64,000 nucleotides of DNA, from contig DMMY01000030.1 of NCBI GenBank assembly GCA_003452935.1, forward strand, positions 1-64,000, read 5' to 3'. Source of the DNA: Elusimicrobiota bacterium. Lineage in GTDB: Bacteria; Elusimicrobiota; Elusimicrobia; UBA1565; UBA9628. The notes beneath the pieces were generated by a model. The model saw only the letters and a list, made by a program, of their open reading frames with translations. It had not been told where the DNA came from and searched no databases. How positions within the stretch are numbered: the stretch's first letter is position 1; each line of letters opens with the position of its first letter. Shown one piece after another: positions 23,043 to 32,231 of this stretch. The translations under genes were made by a program, and so were the position numbers.

Positions 23043-25877
23043 ATGGACAAGATCATCATCCGCGGGGCCAGGCAGCACAATCTCAAGAACATCAGCCTGA
23101 CCCTGCCCCGCGGCAAGCTCATCGTCGTCACCGGCCTCTCCGGCTCGGGCAAGTCGTCCTTGGCCTTCGACACGCTTTACGCGGAAGGCCAGCGCCGCTA
23201 CGTGGAAAGCCTCTCGGCCTACGCCCGGCAATTCTTGGAGATGATGGACAAGCCGGACGTGGACTTGATCGAGGGCCTCTCGCCGGCCATATCCATCGAG
23301 CAGCGCAACCCCTCGCGCAACCCGCGTTCCACCGTGGCGACCGTGACCGAGATATACGACTATCTGCGCCTGCTTTACGCGCGCGTCGGCACCCCGCATT
23401 GCCCCGAGTGCGGCAAGCGCATCAACAAGCAGTCCGTCCAATCCATCGTCAACTCGGTCCTGCGCGAGCACGGCGGAGAGTCCGTCGCCGTATATTCCCC
23501 CCTGGTCCGCGGCCGCACAGGCACCTACGAGGAACTTTTCAAGAGGCTCAAGCGCTCGGGCTTCGTGAGCGTGCGCGTGGACGGCAAGTCCCATGAGCTC
23601 GACTCGGTCCCGGCCCTTTCCCGCTACCAGAAGCACACCATCGAGCTTTTCGTGGACAAACTCAAGGTCGCGCCCGACGACCGCCAGCGCCTGGCCGACT
23701 CGGTGGAGCTGGCCCTCAAGGAGTCCAAGGGCCTGGTGCGCGTCGAGCTCTCCAGCAATCCCAAGGCCGGAACCCTCATGAGCGAGCACCATGCCTGCCC
23801 GGACTGCGGGGTGAGCCTGCCCGAGCTCGAGCCGCGCCTGTTCTCTTTCAACTCGCCTTACGGCGCCTGTCCGGACTGCGACGGCCTGGGGCACAAGACC
23901 GAGGTCTCGGAGGAGCTGGTGGTCGCGGACCCGTCCCTTTCCATTTCCGAGGGCGCGATCACCGCCTGGGCCGATCCGGTCACCACCCGCACCAACCGCT
24001 GGAAAAGATCCTGGTCGGGCTATTATGCGGAAATCCTCGAGCAAGTCTGCCGGCAGCACGGCATAGCTCAGGACCGCCCATGGAAGGACCTCCCCGAAAA
24101 GCACAGGCAGATCGTGCTGCGCGGCGGCGGCACCTACAAGCCCTCCTGGGCCAAGAACGACCAGAACTTCGAGGGTGTGATCCGCAATCTCGAGCGCCGG
24201 GCGGCGGAGAGCGAGTCTGAATTCGTCAAGGCCGCGGTCACCGACCGGTTCATGCGCAAGAAGCTCTGCCCGGCCTGCCGGGGCGCGCGCCTCAAGCCCG
24301 AGTCCCTGGCCGTCAAGATCAGCGGGCTGAGCGTTTCCGAGCTCACGCGCCTCTCCGTCCTCAAGGCGGGCGAGTTCTTCAGGGACCTAGGCTTCGATGA
24401 CAGCCAGAAAACCATCTCCCGACAGATCCTCAAGGAAATCCGCTCGCGCCTGGAATTTTTATCCAACGTCGGCCTCGATTACCTGACCCTGGACCGCGCC
24501 TCCGAGACCCTGGCCGGCGGCGAGGCCCAGCGCATCCACCTGGCCACGCAGATCGGCTCCGGCTTGACCGGCGTGCTCTACGTGCTCGACGAGCCCTCCA
24601 TCGGCCTGCACCCCCGCGACAACTCCCGGCTCCTATTGACCCTCAAGCGCCTGCGCGAGCTGGGCAACACCCTGGTGGTGGTGGAGCACGACGAGGAGAC
24701 CATGCGCAACGCGGACTGGATCGTGGACTTGGGCCCGGGCGCGGGCGTGCACGGCGGGCATATCGTGGCCCAGGGGCCGCTCGATAAAATCCTTTCCGAG
24801 CCCAAATCCCTGACCGGAGCGTACCTCAGCGGGCGCATACGAACTCCCGAACCCGCGACCCGGCCCGAGATCCGCGGGCATTTAATCATCCAGGGCGCCC
24901 GGCAGTTCAATCTCAAGAACATCGACGTGGACGTCCCCTTGGGCCTGCTGGTCTGCGTGACCGGCGTCTCCGGCTCGGGCAAATCGACCTTGGTCCACGA
25001 GGTGACCTACAAGGCCCTGGCCAAGCGGCTTTACAACTCCAAGGACGAGCCCGGAGCGCACAAGGCCATCCTGGGCGCGGAGCAGCTCGATAAAGTGATC
25101 GTGGTCGACCAGTCTCCCATCGGCCGCACGCCCCGCTCGAACCCGGCTACCTACACCGGGCTCTGGACTCCGATCCGGGAGCTTTACGCCATGCTGCCGC
25201 AGGCCAAGGCCCGGGGCTATAAGCCGGGCCGGTTCTCCTTCAACGTCAAGGGCGGCCGCTGCGAGAACTGCCAGGGCGACGGCACCCTGTGCATCTCCAT
25301 GCAGTTCTTGCCCGACGTCTACGTGCAGTGCAACGAATGCCACGGCGCCAGGTTCAACGACGAGACCCTGACCGTGCGCTACAAGGGCAAGAACATCGCG
25401 GAGCTCCTCGCCATGAGCGTGGAGGAGGCCCTGGGATTCTTGTCCGCCCACCCCTCCATCTGCCGCGTGCTGCAGACCCTATGCGACGTGGGCCTGGGCT
25501 ACATGGCCCTGGGCCAAAGCGCCACCACGCTCTCCGGCGGGGAGGCGCAGCGCGTCAAGCTCGCCTCGGAGCTCTGCCGCCGCGGCACGGGCCGCACGCT
25601 CTACATCCTAGATGAGCCGACTACCGGCCTGCACTTCGCGGACGTGGACAAGCTGCTCGACGTCCTTCACCGCCTGGTCGCGGGAGGCAACACGGTCTTG
25701 GTCATCGAACACAATTTGGCCGTGATCCGCCGCTCAGACTGGCTCATCGACCTGGGCCCGGAGGGCGGAGACCGAGGCGGAGAGCTCGTGGCCTGCGGCC
25801 GGCCCGAGGACGTGGCCAAGAACCCTGAGTCGCATACGGGCAGGTATCTCAAAGAGATGCTGGCCAAATGCTGTTAA
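23043..25877 (+). CDS. uvrA: Excinuclease ABC subunit A
   Basis: Damage-recognition ATPase of nucleotide excision repair. 944 residues, normal. Two ABC modules: Walker A GLSGSGKSSLAF (about 32) and GVSGSGKSTLVHE (about 641); signatures LAGGEAQRIHLA and LSGGEAQRVKLA; Walker B YVLDEPSIGLHPRD and YILDEPTTGLHFAD. Zinc modules CPECGKRI, CPDCGVSLPELEPR..CPDCDGLG and CENCQGDG..CNECHGARF. It opens MDKIIIRGARQHNLKNI, a canonical start. Convergent with the ORF6N gene, 10 bases apart. Confidence 0.98.
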   Translation: MDKIIIRGARQHNLKNISLTLPRGKLIVVTGLSGSGKSSLAFDTLYAEGQRRYVESLSAYARQFLEMMDKPDVDLIEGLSPAISIEQRNPSRNPRSTVATVTEIYDYLRLLYARVGTPHCPECGKRINKQSVQSIVNSVLREHGGESVAVYSPLVRGRTGTYEELFKRLKRSGFVSVRVDGKSHELDSVPALSRYQKHTIELFVDKLKVAPDDRQRLADSVELALKESKGLVRVELSSNPKAGTLMSEHHACPDCGVSLPELEPRLFSFNSPYGACPDCDGLGHKTEVSEELVVADPSLSISEGAITAWADPVTTRTNRWKRSWSGYYAEILEQVCRQHGIAQDRPWKDLPEKHRQIVLRGGGTYKPSWAKNDQNFEGVIRNLERRAAESESEFVKAAVTDRFMRKKLCPACRGARLKPESLAVKISGLSVSELTRLSVLKAGEFFRDLGFDDSQKTISRQILKEIRSRLEFLSNVGLDYLTLDRASETLAGGEAQRIHLATQIGSGLTGVLYVLDEPSIGLHPRDNSRLLLTLKRLRELGNTLVVVEHDEETMRNADWIVDLGPGAGVHGGHIVAQGPLDKILSEPKSLTGAYLSGRIRTPEPATRPEIRGHLIIQGARQFNLKNIDVDVPLGLLVCVTGVSGSGKSTLVHEVTYKALAKRLYNSKDEPGAHKAILGAEQLDKVIVVDQSPIGRTPRSNPATYTGLWTPIRELYAMLPQAKARGYKPGRFSFNVKGGRCENCQGDGTLCISMQFLPDVYVQCNECHGARFNDETLTVRYKGKNIAELLAMSVEEALGFLSAHPSICRVLQTLCDVGLGYMALGQSATTLSGGEAQRVKLASELCRRGTGRTLYILDEPTTGLHFADVDKLLDVLHRLVAGGNTVLVIEHNLAVIRRSDWLIDLGPEGGDRGGELVACGRPEDVAKNPESHTGRYLKEMLAKCC

Positions 25878-25887
25878 GCCGTTGGTA

Positions 25888-26460
25888 TTAACTCGACGGC
25901 GCGCCGGGGTTGCCGCCTTCCGGCGGCTTGAATCCTATGGCCGGCCGCGGTTTTAGCGGCGGCGTCATGAGACGCCGGAGTGCCGCGAACACGGCGCGGA
26001 TCTCCTCGGCATGCTCCCCGAGCGCGGCGTCGTGGAAGGCCAGGCGTCGCTCGGCCGCCTCCAGTCGCCGGGCCAGTGCCTTATGGCCGGCCAGCACCTC
26101 GCGCATCCTCACGAAGGCGCGCATGATGGCGATGTTGACCTGTACCGCGCGCGGGCTGGTCAGGATTCCTGACAGCATGGCCACCCCTTGCTCGGTGAAG
26201 GCAAGGGCCAGGTAGCGCCGGCCTCCCCGTCCCGACTGCGCGGCGCCAAGCCGGCACCTCAAAAGGATCGACTGCTCTCTAGGCGTCAACCGCAGCATGA
26301 AGTCCTCGGGGAAACGGCTGCTATGGCGTTTGACGGCCTGATTGAGGACTTTGGTCGCCACCCCGTAAAGCGCGGCCAAGTCCTGGTCCATGATGACCCT
26401 CTTTCCCCGGATGACATAGATGCGGCCATCAACGAAACCGGCCTTGATCAGCTCTGACAT
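25888..26460 (-). CDS. ORF6N domain DNA-binding-type protein
   Basis: 190 residues. The N-terminal ORF6N domain is clear: GRIYVIRGKRVIMDQDLAAL, YGVATKVLNQAVKRHSSRFP and YLALAFTEQGVAMLSGIL, then VQVNIAIMRAFVRMREVL. A coiled-coil segment (LARRLEAAERRLAFHDAALG) and a proline-rich tail follow. The family comes from phage antirepressor-type proteins but also occurs as lone chromosomal genes. ATG 26460 has AGGAGG 8 bases ahead. A strong palindrome lies 116 bases upstream of the start. Target unknown. Confidence 0.85.
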   Translation of the reverse strand: MSELIKAGFVDGRIYVIRGKRVIMDQDLAALYGVATKVLNQAVKRHSSRFPEDFMLRLTPREQSILLRCRLGAAQSGRGGRRYLALAFTEQGVAMLSGILTSPRAVQVNIAIMRAFVRMREVLAGHKALARRLEAAERRLAFHDAALGEHAEEIRAVFAALRRLMTPPLKPRPAIGFKPPEGGNPGAPSS

Positions 26461-26725
26461 ATCGAACACCTCCTGCTATCTATACGACGCAGGCGCCAAA
26501 TTGTTCCCTCCAAGTCGGCTTTGAAATTGCAAAAGGAAATCTCCTATCCGACATGCCTCGCGCACGGACATAGTCTTTGAGGTCACAATCTGTGACCTCA
26601 AATCCCCAGACTCCGCCACCGGCAGAAATGCTGGCTGTCGAGAGATAAGTCTCGGGCGAAGGACGGTTACTGGCAGGTTCCAGAGAACGGCAAATCCACG
26701 CCGTTTTTCTTATCCAGGCTCCCGC
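26461..26725. other. Gap with strong palindrome, no gene seen
   Basis: 265 bases between the ORF6N gene and the peptidase gene. Besides the palindrome at 26576-26602 I see no feature with good support. A protein-like reading on the plus strand (about 26605-26740) has no start codon and no recognisable family. Confidence 0.5.
26576..26602. promoter_or_regulatory. Perfect 12-bp-arm palindrome upstream of the ORF6N gene
   Basis: Left arm TTTGAGGTCACA, loop ATC, right arm TGTGACCTCAAA. Just outside it AGTCT and AGACT could lengthen the structure. It could be an operator bound by a dimer or an RNA hairpin in the ORF6N leader. No T-run follows, so it is not a classical terminator. Confidence 0.65.
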
Positions 26726-27661
26726 CTATTCTCTCAGAGACTTGAACCCATTCATGGGCTTGATCGTGGTCGGGGCGAATCGGTCCTTGGGCTTGCCGTC
26801 GTGCGCCGGTGTCTCCGCGGCGCTTGGAAGCGGCTCCGCGGCCAGGGCCGCCTCGACTCGGTTTCTGTGTTCGGAGCGGCCGAGCCACTGGCGCCAGGCT
26901 TTTTCAAAGGCCGCGGCGCCGTGAAAGCGATAGGCCAGCCAAAGGCTCTCGTCGAGGCTCTTGCCGTCGCGCAGCTGGGCGCAGAGGTTTTTAAACTGCA
27001 GGCGCTGGTGGCCCCGATAGAGGAAATACACGACGGAATACGCCTGGACGTACCAATTCTTGACGGCTTCGTCCTGCCGCAGGTCCGTCGCGGGGTTGAT
27101 GGCGGCGAATTTTTCCATGGGCATGAATGAGGCAGGCGCGGTGACGGCCATCTGCTGGTACCAGACCGTGCGTTCCGGATGGTCGGGGGCCTCGGCCTCC
27201 TCCATCATGGCCAGGCCTTCGTTGAGCCACGCGGGCGGCTCTTTTTTCGCTTCCTGCCAATAATTCCGGAAAAGCATGTGCGTCACTTCATGGCTGATCA
27301 CTTGCATGAGGTTCTTGCGGTCAGGATTATCCGGAACCGCCACGGCCTTGAGCTCGTAAAGCGCCAATCCATTGGACCAGGCCGGAGGATTGAACTCCCC
27401 GGCCCGATAGGACGCGACGTCCTTGTAAAGGAACAGCTTGACGCGTTCCTTGGCCATCCAGGGCGTGAACATGCCCAGGTCCATGCGCAGCCGGCCGTGC
27501 ATCTTTTCCAAGCTCACCAGAAAACCGTTGGGCGCCCAGGGAGCTTCATGGGCCACGGCAAAATGCAGGGAGGTCGACTCCCGCCACTTCCAGCTTTGCT
27601 GTCCGGCAGGGCAGGCGGCCGCCATAACCCATAAAGCCGCGGTCAGGATCAGCACCGCCAT
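26726..27661 (-). CDS. Secreted zinc metallopeptidase (peptidase MA/DUF1570-like)
   Basis: 311 residues with an N-terminal signal (VLILTAALWVMAAACPAG); the Cys could also serve as a lipobox. The active site HEVTHMLF (about 124) is a classic HExxH, with a downstream Glu in WLNEGLAMMEE as the expected third zinc ligand. The flanks WSNGLALYELKAVAVPD and NWYVQAYSVVYFLYR fit peptidase MA-like proteins. Acts outside the inner membrane. Transcribed away from hpnJ; substrate unknown. Confidence 0.8.
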   Translation of the reverse strand: MAVLILTAALWVMAAACPAGQQSWKWRESTSLHFAVAHEAPWAPNGFLVSLEKMHGRLRMDLGMFTPWMAKERVKLFLYKDVASYRAGEFNPPAWSNGLALYELKAVAVPDNPDRKNLMQVISHEVTHMLFRNYWQEAKKEPPAWLNEGLAMMEEAEAPDHPERTVWYQQMAVTAPASFMPMEKFAAINPATDLRQDEAVKNWYVQAYSVVYFLYRGHQRLQFKNLCAQLRDGKSLDESLWLAYRFHGAAAFEKAWRQWLGRSEHRNRVEAALAAEPLPSAAETPAHDGKPKDRFAPTTIKPMNGFKSLRE

Positions 27662-27743
27662 TGAGTATATCAGAAAACTCCTTTTATTCCCATGATGTTT
27701 TTGATAAAATAGATACGCTGCAATTTAAGCTTTCAGAGGTGAC

Positions 27744-29231
27744 ATGGCCACATTGCGCACGTTGTTCTTAAATCCTCCATCCTACGCCGGCTTCGACGGG
27801 GGAGCCGGGTCGAGGTATCAGGCTTGCCGGGAGATCAAGTCGTTCTGGTTCCCCACGTGGCTGGCCCAGCCCGCAGCCCTCATCGCCAATTCCAAGATTA
27901 TCGACGCTCCGGCCGACGATCTCGGGCTCGAGCAAGTCCTCCAGATGGCCAAAGGCTTCGACCTCTGCGTGATCCATACCTCCACCCCTTCCTTCGACAA
28001 CGATGCCCACGTGGCGGCGGAGCTCAAACGCGCCTATCCCGAAATGCTCGTCGGCTTCGTGGGCGCGCATGTGGCCGTGCTGCCGGACATATCCTTGCGC
28101 GCCGCTCCGGCCCTGGATTTCGTCGCCCGGGAGGAGTTCGACTATACCCTGCTCGAAATCGCTCAAGGCAAGCCTTTAGCCGACGTGGCCGGAATAAGCT
28201 ACCGCTGCGACGGGGAGCTGCGCCGCAATCCGGACCGCGAACTGATCAAGGATATGGACAGCCTGCCCAGCGTCCTCGACGTGTACAGACGCGATTTGAC
28301 TATCGAGAATTATTATATCGGCTACTTGCTGCATCCCTATGTATCGCTTTACACGGGTCGGGGCTGTCCTGCCCGCTGCACGTTCTGCCTCTGGCCGCAA
28401 ACCGTGGGGGGCCGAACCTACCGCGCCCGCAGCGCGGCCAGCGTGATCGCCGAAATGGCGCGCGCCAAGGAGCTTTTCCCCCAGGTCAAGGAATTCTTTT
28501 TCGACGACGACACCTTTACCGCGGACCTTCCGCGCGCCGCGGAGATCGCCCGGGGCATGGGCCGCCTGGGATTGACCTGGTCATGCAACGCTCGGGCCAA
28601 CGTCCCTTATGAGTATCTCAAACTCTTCAAGGAAAACGGGCTGCGACTGCTCCTGGTAGGCTACGAATCCGGCAATCAGCAGATACTCAACAACGTCAAG
28701 AAGGGATTGCGCCTGGACGTGGCCGAGGAATTCACGCGCAACTGCCGCAAGCTCGGGATATTGATCCACGGGACCTTCGTCCTGGGACTGCCCGGGGAGA
28801 CCCAAGAAACCATCAACGAGTCTCTCCGCTTCGCCTGCCGGATAGACATCGACACCATCCAAGTCTCCTTGGCCGCCCCCTATCCCGGCACCGAACTCTA
28901 CCAGCAGGCCATGGCCAACAAATGGTACGAACCGGCCAGCCTGGTGCGCAACGACGGGACCCAATCCTGCGCGCTCTCCTACCCGAACCTTTCCGCGGCC
29001 GCGATCCAGGCCGGGGTCAAACGCTTCTATTCCCGCTTCTATGCGCGGCCGACGCCCATTTTGCGCATGCTCCTGCGCATGGCCCGGGACCCGCTGGAGC
29101 GGCGCCGGCGCATCCGGGAAGGCCGGGAGTTCTTGCGCTATCTGAGCGGCCGGACGGCCTCTTCGCAAGCGCGCTGCAGCTGTCAGGAACTCCGGAAATC
29201 CGGCCCATCCGTGACCGCCGGGCGAGACTGA
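27744..29231 (+). CDS. hpnJ: Hopanoid-associated radical SAM protein HpnJ
   Basis: 495 residues. N-terminal B12-binding-like domain (FLNPPSYAGFDGGAGSRYQA matches the HpnJ signature) and a radical SAM domain with Cys triad GCPARCTFCLW (about 208, 212, 215) and FFFDDDTFTADLPR. In Burkholderia, HpnJ converts bacteriohopanetetrol glucosamine to the cyclitol ether by ring contraction. It is followed after 2 bases by hpnI and then hpnL, with hpnK convergent, so the full side-chain capping set is together. SD GAGGTGAC just before ATG. Confidence 0.92.
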   Translation: MATLRTLFLNPPSYAGFDGGAGSRYQACREIKSFWFPTWLAQPAALIANSKIIDAPADDLGLEQVLQMAKGFDLCVIHTSTPSFDNDAHVAAELKRAYPEMLVGFVGAHVAVLPDISLRAAPALDFVAREEFDYTLLEIAQGKPLADVAGISYRCDGELRRNPDRELIKDMDSLPSVLDVYRRDLTIENYYIGYLLHPYVSLYTGRGCPARCTFCLWPQTVGGRTYRARSAASVIAEMARAKELFPQVKEFFFDDDTFTADLPRAAEIARGMGRLGLTWSCNARANVPYEYLKLFKENGLRLLLVGYESGNQQILNNVKKGLRLDVAEEFTRNCRKLGILIHGTFVLGLPGETQETINESLRFACRIDIDTIQVSLAAPYPGTELYQQAMANKWYEPASLVRNDGTQSCALSYPNLSAAAIQAGVKRFYSRFYARPTPILRMLLRMARDPLERRRRIREGREFLRYLSGRTASSQARCSCQELRKSGPSVTAGRD

Positions 29232-29233
29232 CC

Positions 29234-30481
29234 ATGGATTGGCAAGTCGCCCTTCTTTTTTTGTTGACCGCATACGCGGTAGGCAAAGCCATCCTCACAT
29301 GGGCGGCCTATGCGACGGCCGCGTTTTCCGTCGTTTTCGCACTCGCGTGCATTCCCGCCGCCTTCAGACTCCTGCGCCGCCGCTTGCGCCCGCCGGAGGA
29401 ACTGCCGCCCGTCACCATCCTAAAGCCGCTCAAGGGCGCGGACCGCCGCCTGTACGATAATCTGGCCAGCTTCTGCCGGCAGGACTATCCGCGGTTCCAG
29501 GTCCTTTTCGCCGTGGCCAGCTGCGATGACGAGGCTCTGCCCGTGGTCGACCGCCTGCGCCGGGAACTGCCGGACCGCGATATACAGGTCGTGATATCGA
29601 ACGGACGAATCGGCTGCAACCCGAAGATCAACAATATATCGAACGCCTATCCCTTGGCCCGCCACGGCATTTTGCTTCTGTCCGATTCCGACATCTGCGT
29701 GCCCCCCGACTTCCTGAGGCGCTCCGTGGCGCCTTTGAGCGACCCGCGGGTGGGCTTGGTGACCTGCTTCTACCGCTGCGCCGAGGCGCGCGGTCTCTGG
29801 GGGAGCCTGGAGGCGCTCTCGGTCAACGCGCATTTCCTTTTGCAGGCGGTGCTTGCGGGAGCCCTCGGCATGCGCTTTGCCATGGGCGCGGCCATCCTGG
29901 TCAGACGGAGAGTCTTCGACCGCATCGGCGGCTTTGGCGCGCTGGCCGACCACTTGGCGGACGATTTCGCCCTGGGAGCCGCCGTGGAAAGGGCGGGCTA
30001 CCGCATTGAATTCTCCGATGTCGTAGTCGAGTCGGTCCCTCCGGAGGACGAAGGCCTCGCCGACATGTTCCGCCACCAGGTACGCTGGCAGCGCACGGTG
30101 CGCCTCTGCAATCCGGCGGGATATTGCGGGTCTTTTCTCCTGCATGGATTCTCCCTGGCCGCGCTGGCCCTGCTGTTCTTCGGCTGGAACGGCCGGCTGG
30201 CCGCTCTCGCCGCGGTCCTGCTCGCGGCCAAAGCCCTGGCCGCGCTGACCGTCCAATTTCTCAGCGGCGCGCCGCCAAGGCTCTCGGCCCTGGCCTTGCT
30301 GCCTTTAAGCGAATGGCTGGCTTTCGGCGCCTGGCTTTCGGGCTTCGGCCTGAGCTCCGTGCTCTGGCGCGGACAAACGTACGCCCTTCTCCCCGACGGA
30401 CGCCTGATCCCGGCGGACCCGGCCGGAACGGATTTCCGCGAACCTCTCGAACCCGCGGCCCCGGTCGCGGCCAAGACCTAG
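29234..30481 (+). CDS. hpnI: Hopanoid glycosyltransferase HpnI
   Basis: 415 residues. GT2/GT21 (ceramide glucosyltransferase-like) enzyme that adds N-acetylglucosamine to bacteriohopanetetrol. An N-terminal membrane helix precedes PVTILKPLKGADRRLYDNLA, then ISNGRIGCNPKINNISNAYP, DSDICVPPDF, GMRFAMGAAILVRR, DHLADDFALG and the QxxRW-type motif HQVRWQRTVR. The C-terminal third has several hydrophobic helices. The start follows hpnJ by 2 bases. Confidence 0.92.
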   Translation: MDWQVALLFLLTAYAVGKAILTWAAYATAAFSVVFALACIPAAFRLLRRRLRPPEELPPVTILKPLKGADRRLYDNLASFCRQDYPRFQVLFAVASCDDEALPVVDRLRRELPDRDIQVVISNGRIGCNPKINNISNAYPLARHGILLLSDSDICVPPDFLRRSVAPLSDPRVGLVTCFYRCAEARGLWGSLEALSVNAHFLLQAVLAGALGMRFAMGAAILVRRRVFDRIGGFGALADHLADDFALGAAVERAGYRIEFSDVVVESVPPEDEGLADMFRHQVRWQRTVRLCNPAGYCGSFLLHGFSLAALALLFFGWNGRLAALAAVLLAAKALAALTVQFLSGAPPRLSALALLPLSEWLAFGAWLSGFGLSSVLWRGQTYALLPDGRLIPADPAGTDFREPLEPAAPVAAKT

Positions 30482-30501
30482 GCCGGGGCATCGGGCCCCC
30501 C

Positions 30502-31500
30502 ATGAAAATATTTGAAAGAATCGTGACCGTCCTTGGCTTCATCACCCTGGCCATCCTGCTTTGGAAATTCGACGCGGCCGTGGTCTGGGCTCAGGTCTCG
30601 AAAGTCGGGTGGGGATTTCTCATCATCCTGCCCATGCAGCTTTGCGACCACGTTTTAAACGCCGTGGGCTGGCGCTACGCTTTCTCCGCCTCGGACGCGA
30701 GCCGCATCCCCTTCCGGCAGTTGGTCAGGATCCGCGTCGCCGGCGACGGGGTCAATTATCTGACCCCCAGCGGCACGATCGCCGGGGAGATCATCCGACC
30801 CGGGATGCTGGCCGACCATATCCCCGCCGAGGCGCGCAACTCCAGCGTGGTGGTCGCCAAATTCGCCCAAGCCCTGGGCCAGGCCTTCTTCGCCCTGGCC
30901 GGCATGCTCGTGCTGCTGCCCTTGCGCCTGGGTTTTCTTCCCGGCCGCCAGATCATAAACGGATTGGCGGGCGCCCTGCTCCTCATGCTCGTCGCGGCCG
31001 CGAGTCTCTCCGCGCTGCTGGTCAGACGCCGGGACGGATCGTATTGGTTGCGTCTCTCCGGCACGGTCGCGAGCCTGCGCGAGCAGATGGGCCGCTATTT
31101 GCGCTGTTATCCCGGGAGATTCGCCCTTTCCGCCTTTTTCTTCATGCTGGGATTCGCCTGGGGCGCCTGGGAAGTTCTCGTCATCTGCTTCTTCCTGGGA
31201 GTGCCCATGGACCCGATCACCGCGCTATCGGTGGAGGTCCTTTCCGTGGTGCTCGACTCGCTGCTGTTCATGGTTCCCGCGAAAGTCGGCACGCAGGAAG
31301 CGGGCAAGACCGCAATCTTCGCCGGCTTGGGCCTGCCCGCCGGCCAAGGCCTGGCCTTCGGCCTGGTCCGCCACATCAGGGAGCTGGTTTGGGCGGGAAC
31401 GGGCTTTCTGATCTACGCATGGGACCGCCGGCGACGGGCCGCGCGCGCGTCAGCAGTTCTACCCCCTCTTCCCGCAGAGCCTGCCGCACGCGCGGACTGA
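30502..31500 (+). CDS. hpnL: Hopanoid-associated membrane protein HpnL
   Basis: 332 residues, about eight hydrophobic helices, of the lysylphosphatidylglycerol synthase transmembrane (UPF0104-like) family. Features: FERIVTVLGFITLAILLWKF at the N-terminus, LTPSGTIAGEIIRPGML, FFMLGFAWGAWEVLVICFFL and VPAKVGTQEAGKTAIFAGLG near the end, all typical of HpnL. Biochemical role is unproven. Twenty bases after hpnI. The last 125 bases overlap the 3' end of hpnK on the other strand. Confidence 0.85.
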   Translation: MKIFERIVTVLGFITLAILLWKFDAAVVWAQVSKVGWGFLIILPMQLCDHVLNAVGWRYAFSASDASRIPFRQLVRIRVAGDGVNYLTPSGTIAGEIIRPGMLADHIPAEARNSSVVVAKFAQALGQAFFALAGMLVLLPLRLGFLPGRQIINGLAGALLLMLVAAASLSALLVRRRDGSYWLRLSGTVASLREQMGRYLRCYPGRFALSAFFFMLGFAWGAWEVLVICFFLGVPMDPITALSVEVLSVVLDSLLFMVPAKVGTQEAGKTAIFAGLGLPAGQGLAFGLVRHIRELVWAGTGFLIYAWDRRRRAARASAVLPPLPAEPAARAD

Positions 31501-32224
31501 GCAGACCGCGCAGTTCCGTCACGCAGCGATGGGTGGGCGTGGGCCGGCCGGCCACGGCGCTGGCCGGCTCCTGGGACGGATGAAGATATATCTCCGTGAG
31601 GCCGGGCGGCAGGCGCCGGATCAGCCAGACCAAATAGTCCTCGTCCATGAGGCCCGAACGCAGCATGCCGTAGGCGCGCACGAGGTCGATCCCATGCGCG
31701 CGCCAGCCCTGCGCCAGACGCAACCCGGCATAAGCGCAGGCCAATGCGGCCTGCCCCGGAACGCCGGTCGCGTCGTAGGCCAGGCTCGGCCGCAGTTCGC
31801 CGCCCGGCCAGCGTATCCGCCTGATATCGTAGCGCCTGGCCAAGCGTACAAGCGCGGGAAACACCGCGGGATGGACATGGACGTTGAGATGGCTGTCCAG
31901 ATGGGTCGGCACGAGGCCCCAGGACAAGAACCGTTCGATCTGCGCCGCCATAACCTCCTCTACGCGCCGCCGCTGGGCTGTCTCGCGCAGCAGCCGCAAA
32001 CCCCATCGGGCCGGATGCTCTTCGCAAAGCACCAGATGAACTCCCACGCCCAACGTCGGCATAGCCCGGGCCCTGGCCACGGCATCCAGGGCGGCCGGGC
32101 CGTCGACCATGAGGCTGGCGAAACGCAGGATGCCCTCCTGGAAGGCCCTGGCCACGGCTTCGTTGACCTCGATGCTGGCGCCGAAGTCATCCGCCGTGGC
32201 GATGAGCAGGCGCTGGGATATCAA
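31376..32224 (-). CDS. hpnK: Hopanoid deacetylase HpnK (YdjC-like)
   Basis: 282 residues. YdjC-family deacetylase that removes the acetyl group from the N-acetylglucosamine put on by HpnI, giving bacteriohopanetetrol glucosamine. Metal/catalytic motif ATADDFGAS at the N-terminus and HLDSHLNVHVHPAVFP (about 109) are clear, as is YLHPSQEP. The only sensible start is TTG 32224, since no ATG precedes the TADDFG motif. It follows the last pilin-type gene by 7 bases, so it may be read from the pilus operon. Confidence 0.9.
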   Translation of the reverse strand: MISQRLLIATADDFGASIEVNEAVARAFQEGILRFASLMVDGPAALDAVARARAMPTLGVGVHLVLCEEHPARWGLRLLRETAQRRRVEEVMAAQIERFLSWGLVPTHLDSHLNVHVHPAVFPALVRLARRYDIRRIRWPGGELRPSLAYDATGVPGQAALACAYAGLRLAQGWRAHGIDLVRAYGMLRSGLMDEDYLVWLIRRLPPGLTEIYLHPSQEPASAVAGRPTPTHRCVTELRGLLSPRVRQALREEGVELLTRARPVAGGPMRRSESPFPPKPAP

Positions 32225-32231
32225 GACGGAG

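Noticed and set aside
25888..26460. Prophage remnant around the ORF6N gene
   Set aside because: No other phage gene, integrase or attachment-site repeat nearby; the gene stands alone between uvrA and a peptidase gene.
26605..26740. Protein-like reading in the gap upstream of the ORF6N gene
   Set aside because: No start codon, no family recognised; too short to support.
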